A DNA stretch of 64,000 bases from Candidatus Limnocylindrales bacterium (lineage in GTDB: Bacteria > Desulfobacterota > Binatia > UBA1149 > CAITLU01), in contig DASPNR010000042.1 in NCBI GenBank assembly GCA_035626395.1, forward strand, positions 248,001 to 312,000, given 5' to 3'. Below the pieces are notes generated by a model. The model saw only the letters and a list, made by a program, of their open reading frames with translations. It did no database searches and was not told the origin of the DNA. Position 1 is the first letter of the stretch. Each line of letters begins with the position of its first letter. A program made the position numbers and the translations under genes. This document shows positions 24,616 through 33,506 of the stretch, in pieces.

Positions 24616-25272
24616 TCAGGACCGCCCGCCGCCGCGGTGGTCCTGGGCGCGGCCACGCAGGCCTTGCAGGAGCAGCGTCGTGCAGAAGCGGGCGGCTTCG
24701 ACCGCGTCCGGCTGCGCACGCTCCAGGAGCTGGCGCGCCACCATCATGCCCACGCCGATGGAGGCGGCAGCGACGTAGTCGGCATCCACCGGTGCCACCT
24801 GCTCGGCTTCGAGCAGGGGCTGCAGGTCCTCGCGAAGCTCGGCCAGAGCCACGCGCGTGCTCTCGAACGAGATGTCGCTGACCAGCGGCGCGATGTTGCG
24901 GTCCAGGACCTCGAACAGCCGCCGCTCGTGCACGACCATGTCGAAGAACGCGAAGTACGCATTGTAGATGCGCTCGTCGAACGTGACGCTCGCATCGGTG
25001 CGATAACGGCGAAGGCGGGCCCGAAGCTCGCGCAGCGTCTCTTCGGCCACCGCGGCGAAGACGTCGTTCTTGTCGCGGAAGTATTGGTAGAACGTGCCCA
25101 CGGCCAGATCGGTGCCGCGCACGATGTCCCGCACGGTGGCGGCATCGAACCCGAGTGTGGCGAAAACCTCGCGAGCCGATGTCAGGATGACGGAGCGATT
25201 GCGGGCCTTGGTGGCCTCGCGTTTCCCGGGGGAGCTGCCGCGCGACGAGAGCGCGGCCACCGAAGACTGCAT
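24616..25272 (-). CDS. TetR family transcriptional regulator
   Basis: A 218-residue repressor-type protein. The N-terminal helix-turn-helix reads TVRDIVRGTDLAVGTFYQYF, which is canonical for TetR, followed by KNDVFAAV. The C-terminal ligand domain is all helical and unclassified. It is the first gene of the operon with the LLM monooxygenase and hydrolase. A perfect 6-bp inverted repeat, CTGACG-CTAA-CGTCAG, lies five bases upstream of its ATG and would let it repress its own operon. The start at 25272 puts the helix-turn-helix at the usual distance from the N-terminus. Confidence 0.92.
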   Translation of the reverse strand: MQSSVAALSSRGSSPGKREATKARNRSVILTSAREVFATLGFDAATVRDIVRGTDLAVGTFYQYFRDKNDVFAAVAEETLRELRARLRRYRTDASVTFDERIYNAYFAFFDMVVHERRLFEVLDRNIAPLVSDISFESTRVALAELREDLQPLLEAEQVAPVDADYVAAASIGVGMMVARQLLERAQPDAVEAARFCTTLLLQGLRGRAQDHRGGGRS

Positions 25273-25276
25273 GAAG

Positions 25277-25292
25277 CTGACGCTAACGTCAG
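25277..25292. promoter_or_regulatory. Candidate TetR operator
   Basis: CTGACG (25277-25282) and CGTCAG (25287-25292) form a perfect inverted repeat with spacer CTAA. It lies between the TetR start codon at 25272 and the terminator at 25322. Position and symmetry fit an autoregulatory operator of the TetR family; the assignment is inference. Confidence 0.5.
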
Positions 25293-25321
25293 GTTCAGCC
25301 GCGCGCAAATGCAGTGCGCGC

Positions 25322-25355
25322 AAAAAAAGCCCGCGCACCGACCGGTGCGCGGGCT
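25322..25355 (-). terminator. Rho-independent terminator
   Basis: On the minus strand a perfect 12-bp stem (AGCCCGCGCACC with GGTGCGCGGGCT, loop of four) is followed by seven T residues (25328-25322). It lies 62 bases after the stop of the small cysteine-rich gene and separates that transcript from the TetR operon. Confidence 0.92.
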
Positions 25356-25417
25356 GTGGTGGTTTCGACGTCCGGCCCGGACATGCCGGCGGGCATTCCG
25401 GTCCCGGGCGCTGGCGT

Positions 25418-25948
25418 CTACTCGAGCAGGCCCGTCACGCCGTCGGGCAAGGTCGTCGGAACCGGAAGCAGCGTCGTGGTCGTCGGCGGCGCCGGGCAGC
25501 TCGGACCCGCCGGCGGGCTCGAGCACGCGTCACAGCAGCTCGCGCACGTGCCGACGGTGCCGCCCTTGTCCGTGCAGTTCTCGGCGCTCTTCTTGGTGCT
25601 GCACTTGGTGCTGCCGTCGGCCTTCTGCCGGCAGCAGGTGACGAAGCCCGGCTTGCCGCAGGTCGACTTGGCGGCGCATTTCGTCACGGCGCCTTTGCAG
25701 CTCTTGGGGAGATGGTTGGGATCGCTGGCGTCGAGCGCGGAGCGCTCCTTGGCCACGCCGCTGGCGCACTCGACGTACGCGCCGTGATCGGTGGCTTCGT
25801 TGCAGACGCACTGCGACTGTACCTGCGCGCGTGCGGCCGCGACGCGCGCGCCGTCCGGGTCCTCGTCGGCGCACTTGGCCGCCGGCGAAACGTTGGCCGT
25901 CAGCAGGACGGCAAGAAGCGAAAGGGTTGCGGTCATCGTGTGCTTCAT
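25418..25948 (-). CDS. Small exported cysteine-rich protein with Thr/Pro tail
   Basis: A 176-residue exported protein. A signal peptide of about 22 residues (MKHTMTATLSLLAVLLTANV) precedes a mature part with about 16 cysteines, including CVC, CCRQK and CASCCDAC. The C-terminus has a PPTTTTLLPVPTTLP stretch that looks like a cell-surface linker. No family is recognised. GGAGGAGGT about eight bases upstream supports the start, and a strong terminator closes the unit, so it is probably expressed singly and well. It is the third of four cysteine-rich exported proteins in the window, with no clear similarity to the others. Confidence 0.82.
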   Translation of the reverse strand: MKHTMTATLSLLAVLLTANVSPAAKCADEDPDGARVAAARAQVQSQCVCNEATDHGAYVECASGVAKERSALDASDPNHLPKSCKGAVTKCAAKSTCGKPGFVTCCRQKADGSTKCSTKKSAENCTDKGGTVGTCASCCDACSSPPAGPSCPAPPTTTTLLPVPTTLPDGVTGLLE

Positions 25949-26092
25949 CGGGGTGGACCTCCTCCGATCTGTTTCGGTCAGGCCTAGCCCGCATCCGGCG
26001 ATGGCGTCAAGGCCGCCGGCGGCGCAGCTGCGCTTGACGCCGGCCAATGCATGAGCGCATGACCCTCGCCCGGGGCTCGCGCCGCTTCACCG

Positions 26093-26959
26093 ATGATGAC
26101 GCTCACGCAACGACCCGAGCTGCTCGGACGCCTTTGCGTCATCGGCGCCGCGATCTTCTTCTCGAGCGGAGGCGCGGCGATCAAGGCTGCGACGCTGAGC
26201 GGCTGGCAGATCGCCTGCCTGCGCGCTGTCGTCGCGCTGGTGATGCTTGCGCTGTTCATGCCGCGCCACGGCGGCCGCCGAACCGGCCTTGCGTTCGCCA
26301 TCGGTGGTGTGCAGGGCGCCACGATGATCCTGTTCTCGCTGGCCAACACGATGACCACCGCGGCCAACGCGATCTTCCTTCAGTGCACGGGCCAGCTCTA
26401 CATGCCGCTGCTGGCGCCGTTGCTGCTGCGCGAGCGCGTCACGCGCGCGGACTTGTGGATGATGGCGGCAGTCGCCGCCGGGATGAGCCTGTTCTTCGTC
26501 GGCACCGAGCCGCCGCAGGCAACCGCGCCGCAGCCGCGCCTCGGCGACGCCATCGCCATCGCCAGCGGGCTTACCTGGGCGCTGACGGTGATCGGGCTGC
26601 GCTATGCGGCGCGCGAGCACGGCGCCGGCATCGACGAGAAGGCGGCGGTGCTGTGGGGCAACGGCATCGCCGCCGCGCTGGCGCTGCCGATGGCACTGCC
26701 GCTTCACGACGTCAGCGCCGGCGACGTGGCGGTGATCCTGTATCTCGGCACCTTCCAGGTCGGGGCCGCCTATCTTCTGCTTGCGCGCGGGATGCGCGCC
26801 GTGCCGGCGTTCGAAGCCTCGCTGCTGATCCTGCTCGAGCCGGTCCTCAATCCCATCTGGGCGTACCTCGTTCACGGCGAGAGCCCCAGCCACGGGGCCC
26901 TTGGCGGCGCCGCGGTCATCGGCAGCGTCACCGTCGTTCGAGCTTTGCGGTCGAGGTGA
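26093..26959 (+). CDS. EamA/DMT family transporter
   Basis: A 288-residue drug/metabolite transporter-like membrane protein with ten predicted helices in two EamA repeats. The first begins LLGRLCVIGAAIFFSSGGAAIKA and contains QCTGQLYMPLLAPLLL; the second begins GDAIAIASGLTWALTVIGLRYA and contains ASLLILLEPVLNPIWAYL, the conserved end of the family. It likely exports a metabolite, but the substrate is unknown. Two adjacent ATG codons (26093 and 26096) are both possible starts. Confidence 0.9.
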   Translation: MMTLTQRPELLGRLCVIGAAIFFSSGGAAIKAATLSGWQIACLRAVVALVMLALFMPRHGGRRTGLAFAIGGVQGATMILFSLANTMTTAANAIFLQCTGQLYMPLLAPLLLRERVTRADLWMMAAVAAGMSLFFVGTEPPQATAPQPRLGDAIAIASGLTWALTVIGLRYAAREHGAGIDEKAAVLWGNGIAAALALPMALPLHDVSAGDVAVILYLGTFQVGAAYLLLARGMRAVPAFEASLLILLEPVLNPIWAYLVHGESPSHGALGGAAVIGSVTVVRALRSR

Positions 26960-27093
26960 CATACTCGCTCCGCGCGTCTTCGAGGCACGTGTGCGCCTGC
27001 GCGACGCGGCGGGCGCAGCGCCGGCTGCAGGTGCAGCGCCGGCGCCGCCGCAGCCGAGAGCGAGACGCGGATGCATCGGAGAAGGAGACCTGG

Positions 27094-27837
27094 ATGAATC
27101 CGATCCTGCTGTCGGAGGTGTTGCTCGTGATCGGCGGCGTCGCGCTCGGCGCCGTGCTCGCGTTCTTCCTGCTGCCGGCGCGACGCGAGGCCAAGCGCCT
27201 GCGCGCCGAGCTCGAGCAGGCCAGGGCCGAGCATGAGGAATACAAATCCGGCGTCTCCGATCATTTCGTCAAGACGGCCGAGCTGGTGGGCGAGCTGACC
27301 AAGAGCTACGCCGCCGTCTACGATCATCTTGCCGGCGGCGCGCAGAAGTTCTGCACCGACTTCCAGGACAAGGCGCTGACGTTTGCCGAGCGGCCCGCGC
27401 TCGGCGACGGACGCACGTTCACGAGCACCGCCGAGACCGTCGAAGAGGTGCGCATGGAAGAGGTGCCGGTCGGAGGGAGGCGCGGCTCCGACGTGCCCGC
27501 CAGCGCATCGACCATGGCGGCGGCTGCTGCTCCCGCGGCGACGCCGTCGCCCCGAGCCGCGACTTCGCCGCGGCCGGCGGCGGCAACGCCTGGTGCCGCG
27601 GCGACATCGCGTGACACCGCGCCCGCCAGCCGGCCTTCGGGCGCTGCGACGGAGGAAGCGCCGATCGTCGAGAAGACCAGCGCTCCGGTCGGCAATGGCA
27701 TGGAGGAGCCTGGCGCCGTCGATGGCGTCACCGAGGACGACCCGCTGCACGCCACGACCGGGATCATGCCCGAGCCCGGCGTGACCGCCGAGCCTGGCGA
27801 GCTCGAAGACGGCGCGCCCGCAGCGCCGAAGTTCTGA
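27094..27837 (+). CDS. YhcB/ZapG-like (DUF1043) membrane protein
   Basis: A 247-residue protein. One N-terminal helix (VLLVIGGVALGAVLAFFLLP) is followed by a coiled coil (REAKRLRAELEQARAEHEEYK) and the segment VSDHFVKTAELVGELTKSYAAVYDHLA, which is the DUF1043 signature. E. coli YhcB (ZapG) links cell division and envelope synthesis. The second half (from about residue 120) is an Ala/Pro/Thr-rich low-complexity tail ending in an acidic stretch, longer than in the E. coli protein. GAAGGAG lies six bases before the ATG. Confidence 0.82.
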   Translation: MNPILLSEVLLVIGGVALGAVLAFFLLPARREAKRLRAELEQARAEHEEYKSGVSDHFVKTAELVGELTKSYAAVYDHLAGGAQKFCTDFQDKALTFAERPALGDGRTFTSTAETVEEVRMEEVPVGGRRGSDVPASASTMAAAAAPAATPSPRAATSPRPAAATPGAAATSRDTAPASRPSGAATEEAPIVEKTSAPVGNGMEEPGAVDGVTEDDPLHATTGIMPEPGVTAEPGELEDGAPAAPKF

Positions 27838-27916
27838 AGCTCCTCCCGCTCCTTCGGCTGCGCTCGGACACACCTCCGCTTGGCAATGGTTCCGCCCATG
27901 AGCCATCAGCGGCGGC

Positions 27917-28540
27917 ATGACGTGGTGGATCTGGGCAGCCGCCCTGGCCGCGTACGCGGCGTTCCTTGCCTGGTATCGCAACTGGCGTCCGCCGCTTCGG
28001 CCTGACGAGATCGAAGCGTTCCTCGCGGCGATCCGCGGCACTCCTTCGGCCGAGCACAACGACCTCGACGTCCTGCGCGACTTCCTCTCGCGCGACGACG
28101 GCCGCGAGTTCCTGATGCTCAACCTCGTGCGCGTCGAGCAGGAGCCGGTTGTGCATCCCGCGACGGGCGTCATGACGACCGGCAGGGAGCTGATGCAGGA
28201 ATACACCAAGGCGTTCCTGCCTGCGCTGCTCCGGCGCGGCGGCCATCCCGCCATCGTCAGCCGCAAAGTCGGCGGCTACGTCGATGCGTGGCACGTGCCT
28301 GCCGATCCCGGCTGGACGATCATGGGATACGTACGCTACCGCAGCCGGCGCGATCTCATGGAGCTGGTCAGCGATCCTCGGTTTCTGGCGGCGCACCCGC
28401 TCAAGATCGCGGCCACGCCCGAGACGTTCTCGTTTCCAACCCAGCCGATGCTGCGGCTGTACCCGAGCCCGTCGATCTGGGTCGGGCTGCTGCTGGCGCT
28501 GCTCGCGGCGCTGGGGCAGATCGCGGTGTTGCCGGGATGA
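27917..28540 (+). CDS. Membrane-anchored protein with DUF1330/EthD-like domain
   Basis: A 207-residue protein with hydrophobic helices at both ends (residues about 3-20 and 186-206). The middle reads like a dimeric alpha/beta-barrel domain of the DUF1330 type: EFLMLNLVRV, YTKAFLPALLRRGGHPAIVS, then WTIMGYVRYRSRRDLMELVSDPRFLAAHPLK. Such domains bind small ligands or modify them, but being tethered to the membrane on both sides is unusual. Function unknown. It converges with ychF. Confidence 0.72.
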   Translation: MTWWIWAAALAAYAAFLAWYRNWRPPLRPDEIEAFLAAIRGTPSAEHNDLDVLRDFLSRDDGREFLMLNLVRVEQEPVVHPATGVMTTGRELMQEYTKAFLPALLRRGGHPAIVSRKVGGYVDAWHVPADPGWTIMGYVRYRSRRDLMELVSDPRFLAAHPLKIAATPETFSFPTQPMLRLYPSPSIWVGLLLALLAALGQIAVLPG

Positions 28541-28556
28541 CGGGCCGTGCGGCCGC

Positions 28557-29657
28557 TCAGACGTTGAACCGGAAGTGCATGACGTCGCCGTCCTGCACCA
28601 CGTATTCCTTTCCTTCCACGCGCAGCACGCCGGCCGCCTTGCAGCCGGCCTCGCCTTTGTGCGCGACGTAGTCGTCGTAGGCGATGACCTCGGCGCGGAT
28701 GAAGCCGCGCTCGAAATCGGTGTGGATGACCGAGGCGGCTTTCGGCGCCTTCCAGCCGCGATGGATCGTCCACGCGCGCACTTCCTTGGGGCCGGCGGTG
28801 AAGTAGCTGCACAGGCCGAGGATCTCGTAGCTCCTGCGGATGATCTGCTCGATGCCGCTCTCGACGACTCCGTACGAGGCGAGAAACTCGGCCTTCTCCG
28901 CGTCGTCCAGTCCCACGAGCTCCTCTTCGACCTTGGCCGAGATCTTGACGACCGCCGCGTTGCGCGACGCCGCCCATCGCCTGAGCGCGACGACGTGCTC
29001 GTTGTCTTCGCCAAGGCTGCCGTCGTCGACGTTGGCGCAGTAGATCACGGCCTTGCCCGAGAGCAGCCCCATCTCGTCGAGCAGCGCCGCGGCGACGTTG
29101 TCGTCGCGCTCGGGGAAGTCGCACGCCGGCTTGCCGGCGCCGAGATGCGCCGACAGCCGCCTGGCGACCTCGAGCTGCGCCGCCGCTTCCTTGTCGCCCT
29201 TGGCCTTGCGCGTCAGGCGCTCGATCTTGCCCTCGATCGACTGCATGTCGGCCAGGATCAGCTCGGTTTCGATGACCTCGACGTCGCGCGCGGGATCGAC
29301 GCTGCCGTCGACGTGGACGATGTCCGGGTCCTCGAAACACCGAACCACGTGCACGATGGCCGCCGTCTCCCGGATGTGGGTCAGGAACTGGTTGCCGAGG
29401 CCCTCGCCCTTGCTGGCGCCGCGCACCAACCCGGCGATGTCGACGAAGTCGACGGTGGCATGAACGATGCGCTCCGGATTGGCGATGCGCGCCAGGCCGG
29501 CCAGGCGCGCATCGGGCACCGGAACGACGGCCTTGTTCGGCTCGATGGTGCAGAACGGATAGTTGGCCGCCTCTGCGTTCTGGGCCTTGGTCAGCGCATT
29601 GAAGAGGGTGGACTTGCCGACGTTGGGAAGGCCGACGATGCCGATACTGAGGCCCAT
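28557..29657 (-). CDS. ychF: Ribosome-binding ATPase YchF (Obg-like)
   Basis: A 366-residue P-loop protein that binds ribosomes and prefers ATP to GTP. The Walker A motif is [12 protein letters not shown]2/G3 include [12 protein letters not shown] and [23 protein letters not shown]. The coiled-coil domain follows, and the C-terminal TGS domain includes [15 protein letters not shown] and ends in [13 protein letters not shown]. Length and ends match the family fully. The start at 29657 has CGGAG six bases upstream; the frame stays open far upstream but without homology. A divergent cysteine-rich gene starts 144 bases away. Confidence 0.97.
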   Translation of the reverse strand: MGLSIGIVGLPNVGKSTLFNALTKAQNAEAANYPFCTIEPNKAVVPVPDARLAGLARIANPERIVHATVDFVDIAGLVRGASKGEGLGNQFLTHIRETAAIVHVVRCFEDPDIVHVDGSVDPARDVEVIETELILADMQSIEGKIERLTRKAKGDKEAAAQLEVARRLSAHLGAGKPACDFPERDDNVAAALLDEMGLLSGKAVIYCANVDDGSLGEDNEHVVALRRWAASRNAAVVKISAKVEEELVGLDDAEKAEFLASYGVVESGIEQIIRRSYEILGLCSYFTAGPKEVRAWTIHRGWKAPKAASVIHTDFERGFIRAEVIAYDDYVAHKGEAGCKAAGVLRVEGKEYVVQDGDVMHFRFNV

Positions 29658-29801
29658 TCGTGCTCCGCGAAGCTGCTCCGAAAAGCGGCCTGAGTAGCGC
29701 GGACCCGGGCCGCGGGCAAGGTGGCCGAGCGTCGGGGACCGGTCGGAGAATCTCGCGAATCGACATTCCCAGGCCTCACCCCGTCTGCTAGAGGAAGGCG
29801 C

Positions 29802-30647
29802 GTGAAAGCATCTGCGTTCGGCTCTCTCGCATTGGCTGCATGGCTGCTGAGCGATTCCGCTGCGACGCTCGCGGCGCCGGGAACGCCGGAGGATCGCTGC
29901 CATCAGGCCATCGTTCTCGGCATGGCGGGCATCAAGAAAGGCCGCGTCGGGCAGCTCTCGCGCTGCCTCAAGTTCGGCAACTACGACGACTGCGTCGAGA
30001 CCGATTCCCACACCGTCGAGCATGAAAACGACATGCGGCGGCGAGTGGCCGGCGAGTCCTCGTCCTGCCAGGCGGCGATCGATGCGGGCGCTTCGGTCGC
30101 CGACTTCGGCCCTGCGACGTGCGGCAAGGAGTACGTCGGCTGCGACGCCGAAGTCCCGGCCGTCAACAGTCTCGACGACGTGGCCGGCTGCCTGATCTGC
30201 CACGAGCGCGGCTTCGATGCGCTGATCCGCGACACTCTGGGCTGGCCGCGACCGTTCCCGGACGATCCCGACGAGCGCCGCTGCACGCGCGCCATCGGCC
30301 GCTTCACCGCGCACGCCGTCAAGAAGGCGATCTACGAGACTGCGCGCTGCGCCCTTGGTGCATCCAAGCCGTTCGCATGTCCGGTCGACGCCTCCCCCGA
30401 GAGCCGCTTCGGACGCGCGCTCGCGGTCATCGAGCGCAGCGTTGCCGGTTGCGGCGTCGACGATGGCGAGGCGCCGGGCGCGCTCGCCAATCTTTGCGGC
30501 GGGCAGGCGAGCGATCAGGCGCAGCTGTCGGCCTGCTTCGTCGGGCTCGCCAAGTGCCTGGCGTGCCGCGGTGCCAACTCGGCGCTGGACCAGAGCGAGG
30601 ACTGTGCGGCGTTCTCGGGCTTCGCCGGCTGCGACGGCATGTTCTGA
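29802..30647 (+). CDS. Exported cysteine-rich protein, unknown
   Basis: A 281-residue exported protein with a signal peptide (1-25, ending ATLAA). The mature part has about 16 cysteines and two parallel segments: DRCHQAIVLGMAGIKKGRVGQLSRC and RRCTRAIGRFTAHAVKKAIYETARC, each followed by a downstream C..C element (CLICHERG, CLACRGAN). This suggests an internal duplication of a helical, disulfide-bonded or possibly metal-binding unit. CLICH and CLACR are CxxC pairs but not full CxxCH haem motifs. The start codon is GTG with GAGGAAGG just upstream. No family is recognised. Confidence 0.8.
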   Translation: MKASAFGSLALAAWLLSDSAATLAAPGTPEDRCHQAIVLGMAGIKKGRVGQLSRCLKFGNYDDCVETDSHTVEHENDMRRRVAGESSSCQAAIDAGASVADFGPATCGKEYVGCDAEVPAVNSLDDVAGCLICHERGFDALIRDTLGWPRPFPDDPDERRCTRAIGRFTAHAVKKAIYETARCALGASKPFACPVDASPESRFGRALAVIERSVAGCGVDDGEAPGALANLCGGQASDQAQLSACFVGLAKCLACRGANSALDQSEDCAAFSGFAGCDGMF

Positions 30648-30691
30648 GGTCCCCTCTTTTTCGAAACGCGGCCGGCGGGTAGTGTCGCGCG

Positions 30692-33211
30692 ATGGCGCGA
30701 CGAACCGAGATCGTTCCGGGGCGGTTGATCGGATGGGACGACTCCGATCCGCGCCGCGTCCTGCTTCGCTACGAGCGCATCCTGATCGAAGTCTCGGTCA
30801 GCGGCGAGAACGTCGTCCGCCTGCGCGCGGCCGTCGGGTCGGCGCTGCCCGCCGATCCCTTCCTCGCGCTCGGCCGTGATCCCTGGCGGCCGGTGTCGGT
30901 CAATGCGTTCGAGCGCGCCGGCATCATCCACATCGACGACGTGCACGCAGGCGCAGGCTGGCGCGTCGACATCGACCCGCGCCAGGCCTGCGTCGCGCTC
31001 GTCTGCGGCGGTGCCCGCGCGATGTCACTCGAGCGCATTCTGTTCCGCGCCAGCGGCGGCGCCGCGGTGTCGGCTCGCGTGGCCGAAAGGAGCGTCCTCA
31101 CCGGCTTCGGCGAGAAGGCCGGGCGGCTCGACAAGCGCGGGGCGGTGCTGAAGATGCGCAACCGCGACGCCGACATGCGCGCCGGCGGCGATCCGCTCTA
31201 CGTGGCGATTCCTTTCTTCCTGGCCGCCACTCCGCCTCCGCCCGGCGACGAGCGCGCGCCGGCACGTGCGGCCGGCCTGTTCGCGGACTGCTTTGCGCCC
31301 TCGCGCTTCGACGTGGCGCGCAGCGAGGCCGACGTCGTTCGCATCGATGTGGAGAGCAACAGCCTGGACGTGTTCCTGGTGCCCGGGCCGTCGGCCGCCG
31401 ACGTCATTCGCCGCTTCACGACCATCGTCGGCCGAATGCCGATGCCGCCGCGCTGGGCGATCGGCTACCACCAGTCGCGCTGGGGCTACGACAGCCAGGC
31501 CAAGCTCGAAGAGGTCGCACGCGAGCTTCGCACGCGGCGCATCCCGGCCGACGTGCTGATGCTCGACATCGACTACATGCGCGGCTTTCGCGTCTTCACC
31601 TGGGACCCGCAGCGGTTTCCCGATCCCGCCGCGATGCTCGCGCGCCTTGCCGCCGATGGCTTTCGCGTCGTCACCATCGTCGATCCCGGTGTGAAGGTGG
31701 ACGCCGAATATCCGGTGTATGCCGAGGCGCTGGCGCGCGGTTACCTGTGCCGTCGCAGCGACGGCTCGATCTACACGGTGCAGGTGTGGCCGGGGGCCTC
31801 GGCCCTTCCCGACTTCAATCGCGCCGAGGTGCGGCAGTGGTGGGCGCAGCAGCATCGTGCGCTGACCGATGCGGGCGTGGCCGGCATCTGGAACGACATG
31901 AACGAGCCCGCGGGCTGGCAGCGTGACGTGCGCATGGGCCGCCTGATCCTTCCCTACCGCAACCAGAACACCGACGGCGTGGTGCAGGCCGATCCGGTCG
32001 ACGAGTCGCGCACGCTGTCGCACGAGGAAGTGCGCAACCTGTACGGGCTGCAGGAATGTCGCGCCACGTTCGCCGGGCTGCAGGAGGCGCGGCCGCAGGA
32101 GCGGCCGTTCGTGCTCTCGCGCTCCGGCTATGCCGGGATCCAGCGGTATGCGGCAATCTGGACCGGCGACAACGCCAGCCGCTGGAGCGATCTTCGCCAG
32201 TCGATCTCGATGCTGCTGGGATTGTCGCTGTCGGGCGTGGCCTTTTGCGGCTCCGACATCGGCGGCTTCTCCCTGTCGTGCCCATCCGAGCTGTACGCAC
32301 GCTGGATCCAGCTCGGGGCGCTGTATCCATTCTCGCGCACGCACTCGATGTGGCTCGGGCGGCATCAGGAGCCGTACAACTTCGGGCCGCGCGTCGAAGC
32401 GGTGGCGCGCGAGGCGATCGGGCTGCGCATGCGGCTGATGCCCTATCTGTACTCGCTGTTCCACCAGGCCCACCGCACCGGCGCGCCGGTGTGGCGGCCG
32501 CTCTTCTACGAGTTCCCGCAGGATGCGGCCTGCTACGGCGTCGACGATCAGCTGATGCTCGGGCCCTCGCTGATGCTCGCGCCGGTGCTCGGCAAGCGCG
32601 AGCGCACGCGCAAGCTGTATCTGCCGCCCGGGGAATGGATGACGTTCGACGACGCCGTCACCTACACCGGACCGGGATGGATCACCGTGCGCGCACCGCT
32701 GCGGCGCCTTCCGATGCTGGCGCGCGTACCCTCGCTCATCCCGACCCAGAGCCTGGTGCAGCACGCGGGCGAGGTGCCCGAGGAGCCGCTGATCGTGCAG
32801 GTGTTCGCGGGCTCGCAAGGCCGCCGCGGCAGGTCCTCGCGCGCGGCGACGGCGATGTCGGCCAGCTTCGATGTCTTCGAAGACGATGGCCTCAGCCGCG
32901 ACCACGAGCGCGGCATCCATGCCGTCACCCGCCTCAGCGTTCATCAATACGAAGCGTCGATCGTCGTCGAGATCGCCGTGCGCGAAGGGGCCTTCGAGCT
33001 GCCGGCACGCCAGGTACGGCTGATCGTCCGTGGCGCGGGCGATGCTGCCGAGGTGCGGTGTGACGGAAGGACGATGGCCGTTACGAACGCCCGCGGCGAC
33101 GGAGGCGGGCAGGGCATCTGGGCCTGCCGCAGCGGCGAGGACCTCGAGATCGGCGTCATCGATGATGGCCGGTCGGCGAGGGTGCAGATCGTGCGCGAGC
33201 TCGCCGGTTAG
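30692..33211 (+). CDS. GH31 alpha-glucosidase family protein
   Basis: An 839-residue GH31 enzyme, an (alpha/beta)8 barrel with N- and C-terminal beta domains, which hydrolyses alpha-glucosides from the non-reducing end. The catalytic nucleophile is Asp402 in GIWNDMNEP, and the acid/base is Asp493 in AIWTGDNAS. The upstream DIDYMRGFRVFTWD block and downstream FCGSDIGGF are also standard. There is no signal peptide, so it acts in the cytoplasm. The C-terminal 150 residues form beta domains. It sits at the left edge of a region with several alpha-glucan genes. Confidence 0.93.
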   Translation: MARRTEIVPGRLIGWDDSDPRRVLLRYERILIEVSVSGENVVRLRAAVGSALPADPFLALGRDPWRPVSVNAFERAGIIHIDDVHAGAGWRVDIDPRQACVALVCGGARAMSLERILFRASGGAAVSARVAERSVLTGFGEKAGRLDKRGAVLKMRNRDADMRAGGDPLYVAIPFFLAATPPPPGDERAPARAAGLFADCFAPSRFDVARSEADVVRIDVESNSLDVFLVPGPSAADVIRRFTTIVGRMPMPPRWAIGYHQSRWGYDSQAKLEEVARELRTRRIPADVLMLDIDYMRGFRVFTWDPQRFPDPAAMLARLAADGFRVVTIVDPGVKVDAEYPVYAEALARGYLCRRSDGSIYTVQVWPGASALPDFNRAEVRQWWAQQHRALTDAGVAGIWNDMNEPAGWQRDVRMGRLILPYRNQNTDGVVQADPVDESRTLSHEEVRNLYGLQECRATFAGLQEARPQERPFVLSRSGYAGIQRYAAIWTGDNASRWSDLRQSISMLLGLSLSGVAFCGSDIGGFSLSCPSELYARWIQLGALYPFSRTHSMWLGRHQEPYNFGPRVEAVAREAIGLRMRLMPYLYSLFHQAHRTGAPVWRPLFYEFPQDAACYGVDDQLMLGPSLMLAPVLGKRERTRKLYLPPGEWMTFDDAVTYTGPGWITVRAPLRRLPMLARVPSLIPTQSLVQHAGEVPEEPLIVQVFAGSQGRRGRSSRAATAMSASFDVFEDDGLSRDHERGIHAVTRLSVHQYEASIVVEIAVREGAFELPARQVRLIVRGAGDAAEVRCDGRTMAVTNARGDGGGQGIWACRSGEDLEIGVIDDGRSARVQIVRELAG

Positions 33212-33236
33212 CGCCCCCAACTGCACTCCCTTGTCC

Positions 33237-33258
33237 ACTGACAAAAACGTCGGTCAGT
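33237..33258. repeat. Inverted repeat downstream of the GH31 gene
   Basis: ACTGAC (33237-33242) and GTCAGT (33253-33258) are separated by ten bases, within the 295-base gap between the GH31 gene and the exported DUF4440-like gene. It could be an operator or a weak stem-loop. Nothing else is recognised in this gap. Confidence 0.3.
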
Positions 33259-33506
33259 TTGGGTCCCCGGGCGGCAAGACGAAAAAAGGACGCCGGCGTG
33301 CGCAAAGGCCGCCGCGCTCATGGCCGCAAAGTGGCGCGCCTTTTTGCGCTGCCGTGCACCGCGCGATTCCACGGCTGTCATTTCTACCCCGATGAGCCAG
33401 GTCGTTGTCTTTCTGTCCGAAAGGGCCGCGCCTAGCATCCACATGAGCGCGGGACGGTCGTGCGTGAACGCACGTATTCGCCACCTCCCGAGAGCGCTGA
33501 CGACAC

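Noticed and set aside
29980..30640. c-type cytochrome in the cysteine-rich protein
   Set aside because: CxxC pairs occur, but CLICHERG and CLACRGAN lack the CxxCH spacing needed for haem attachment.
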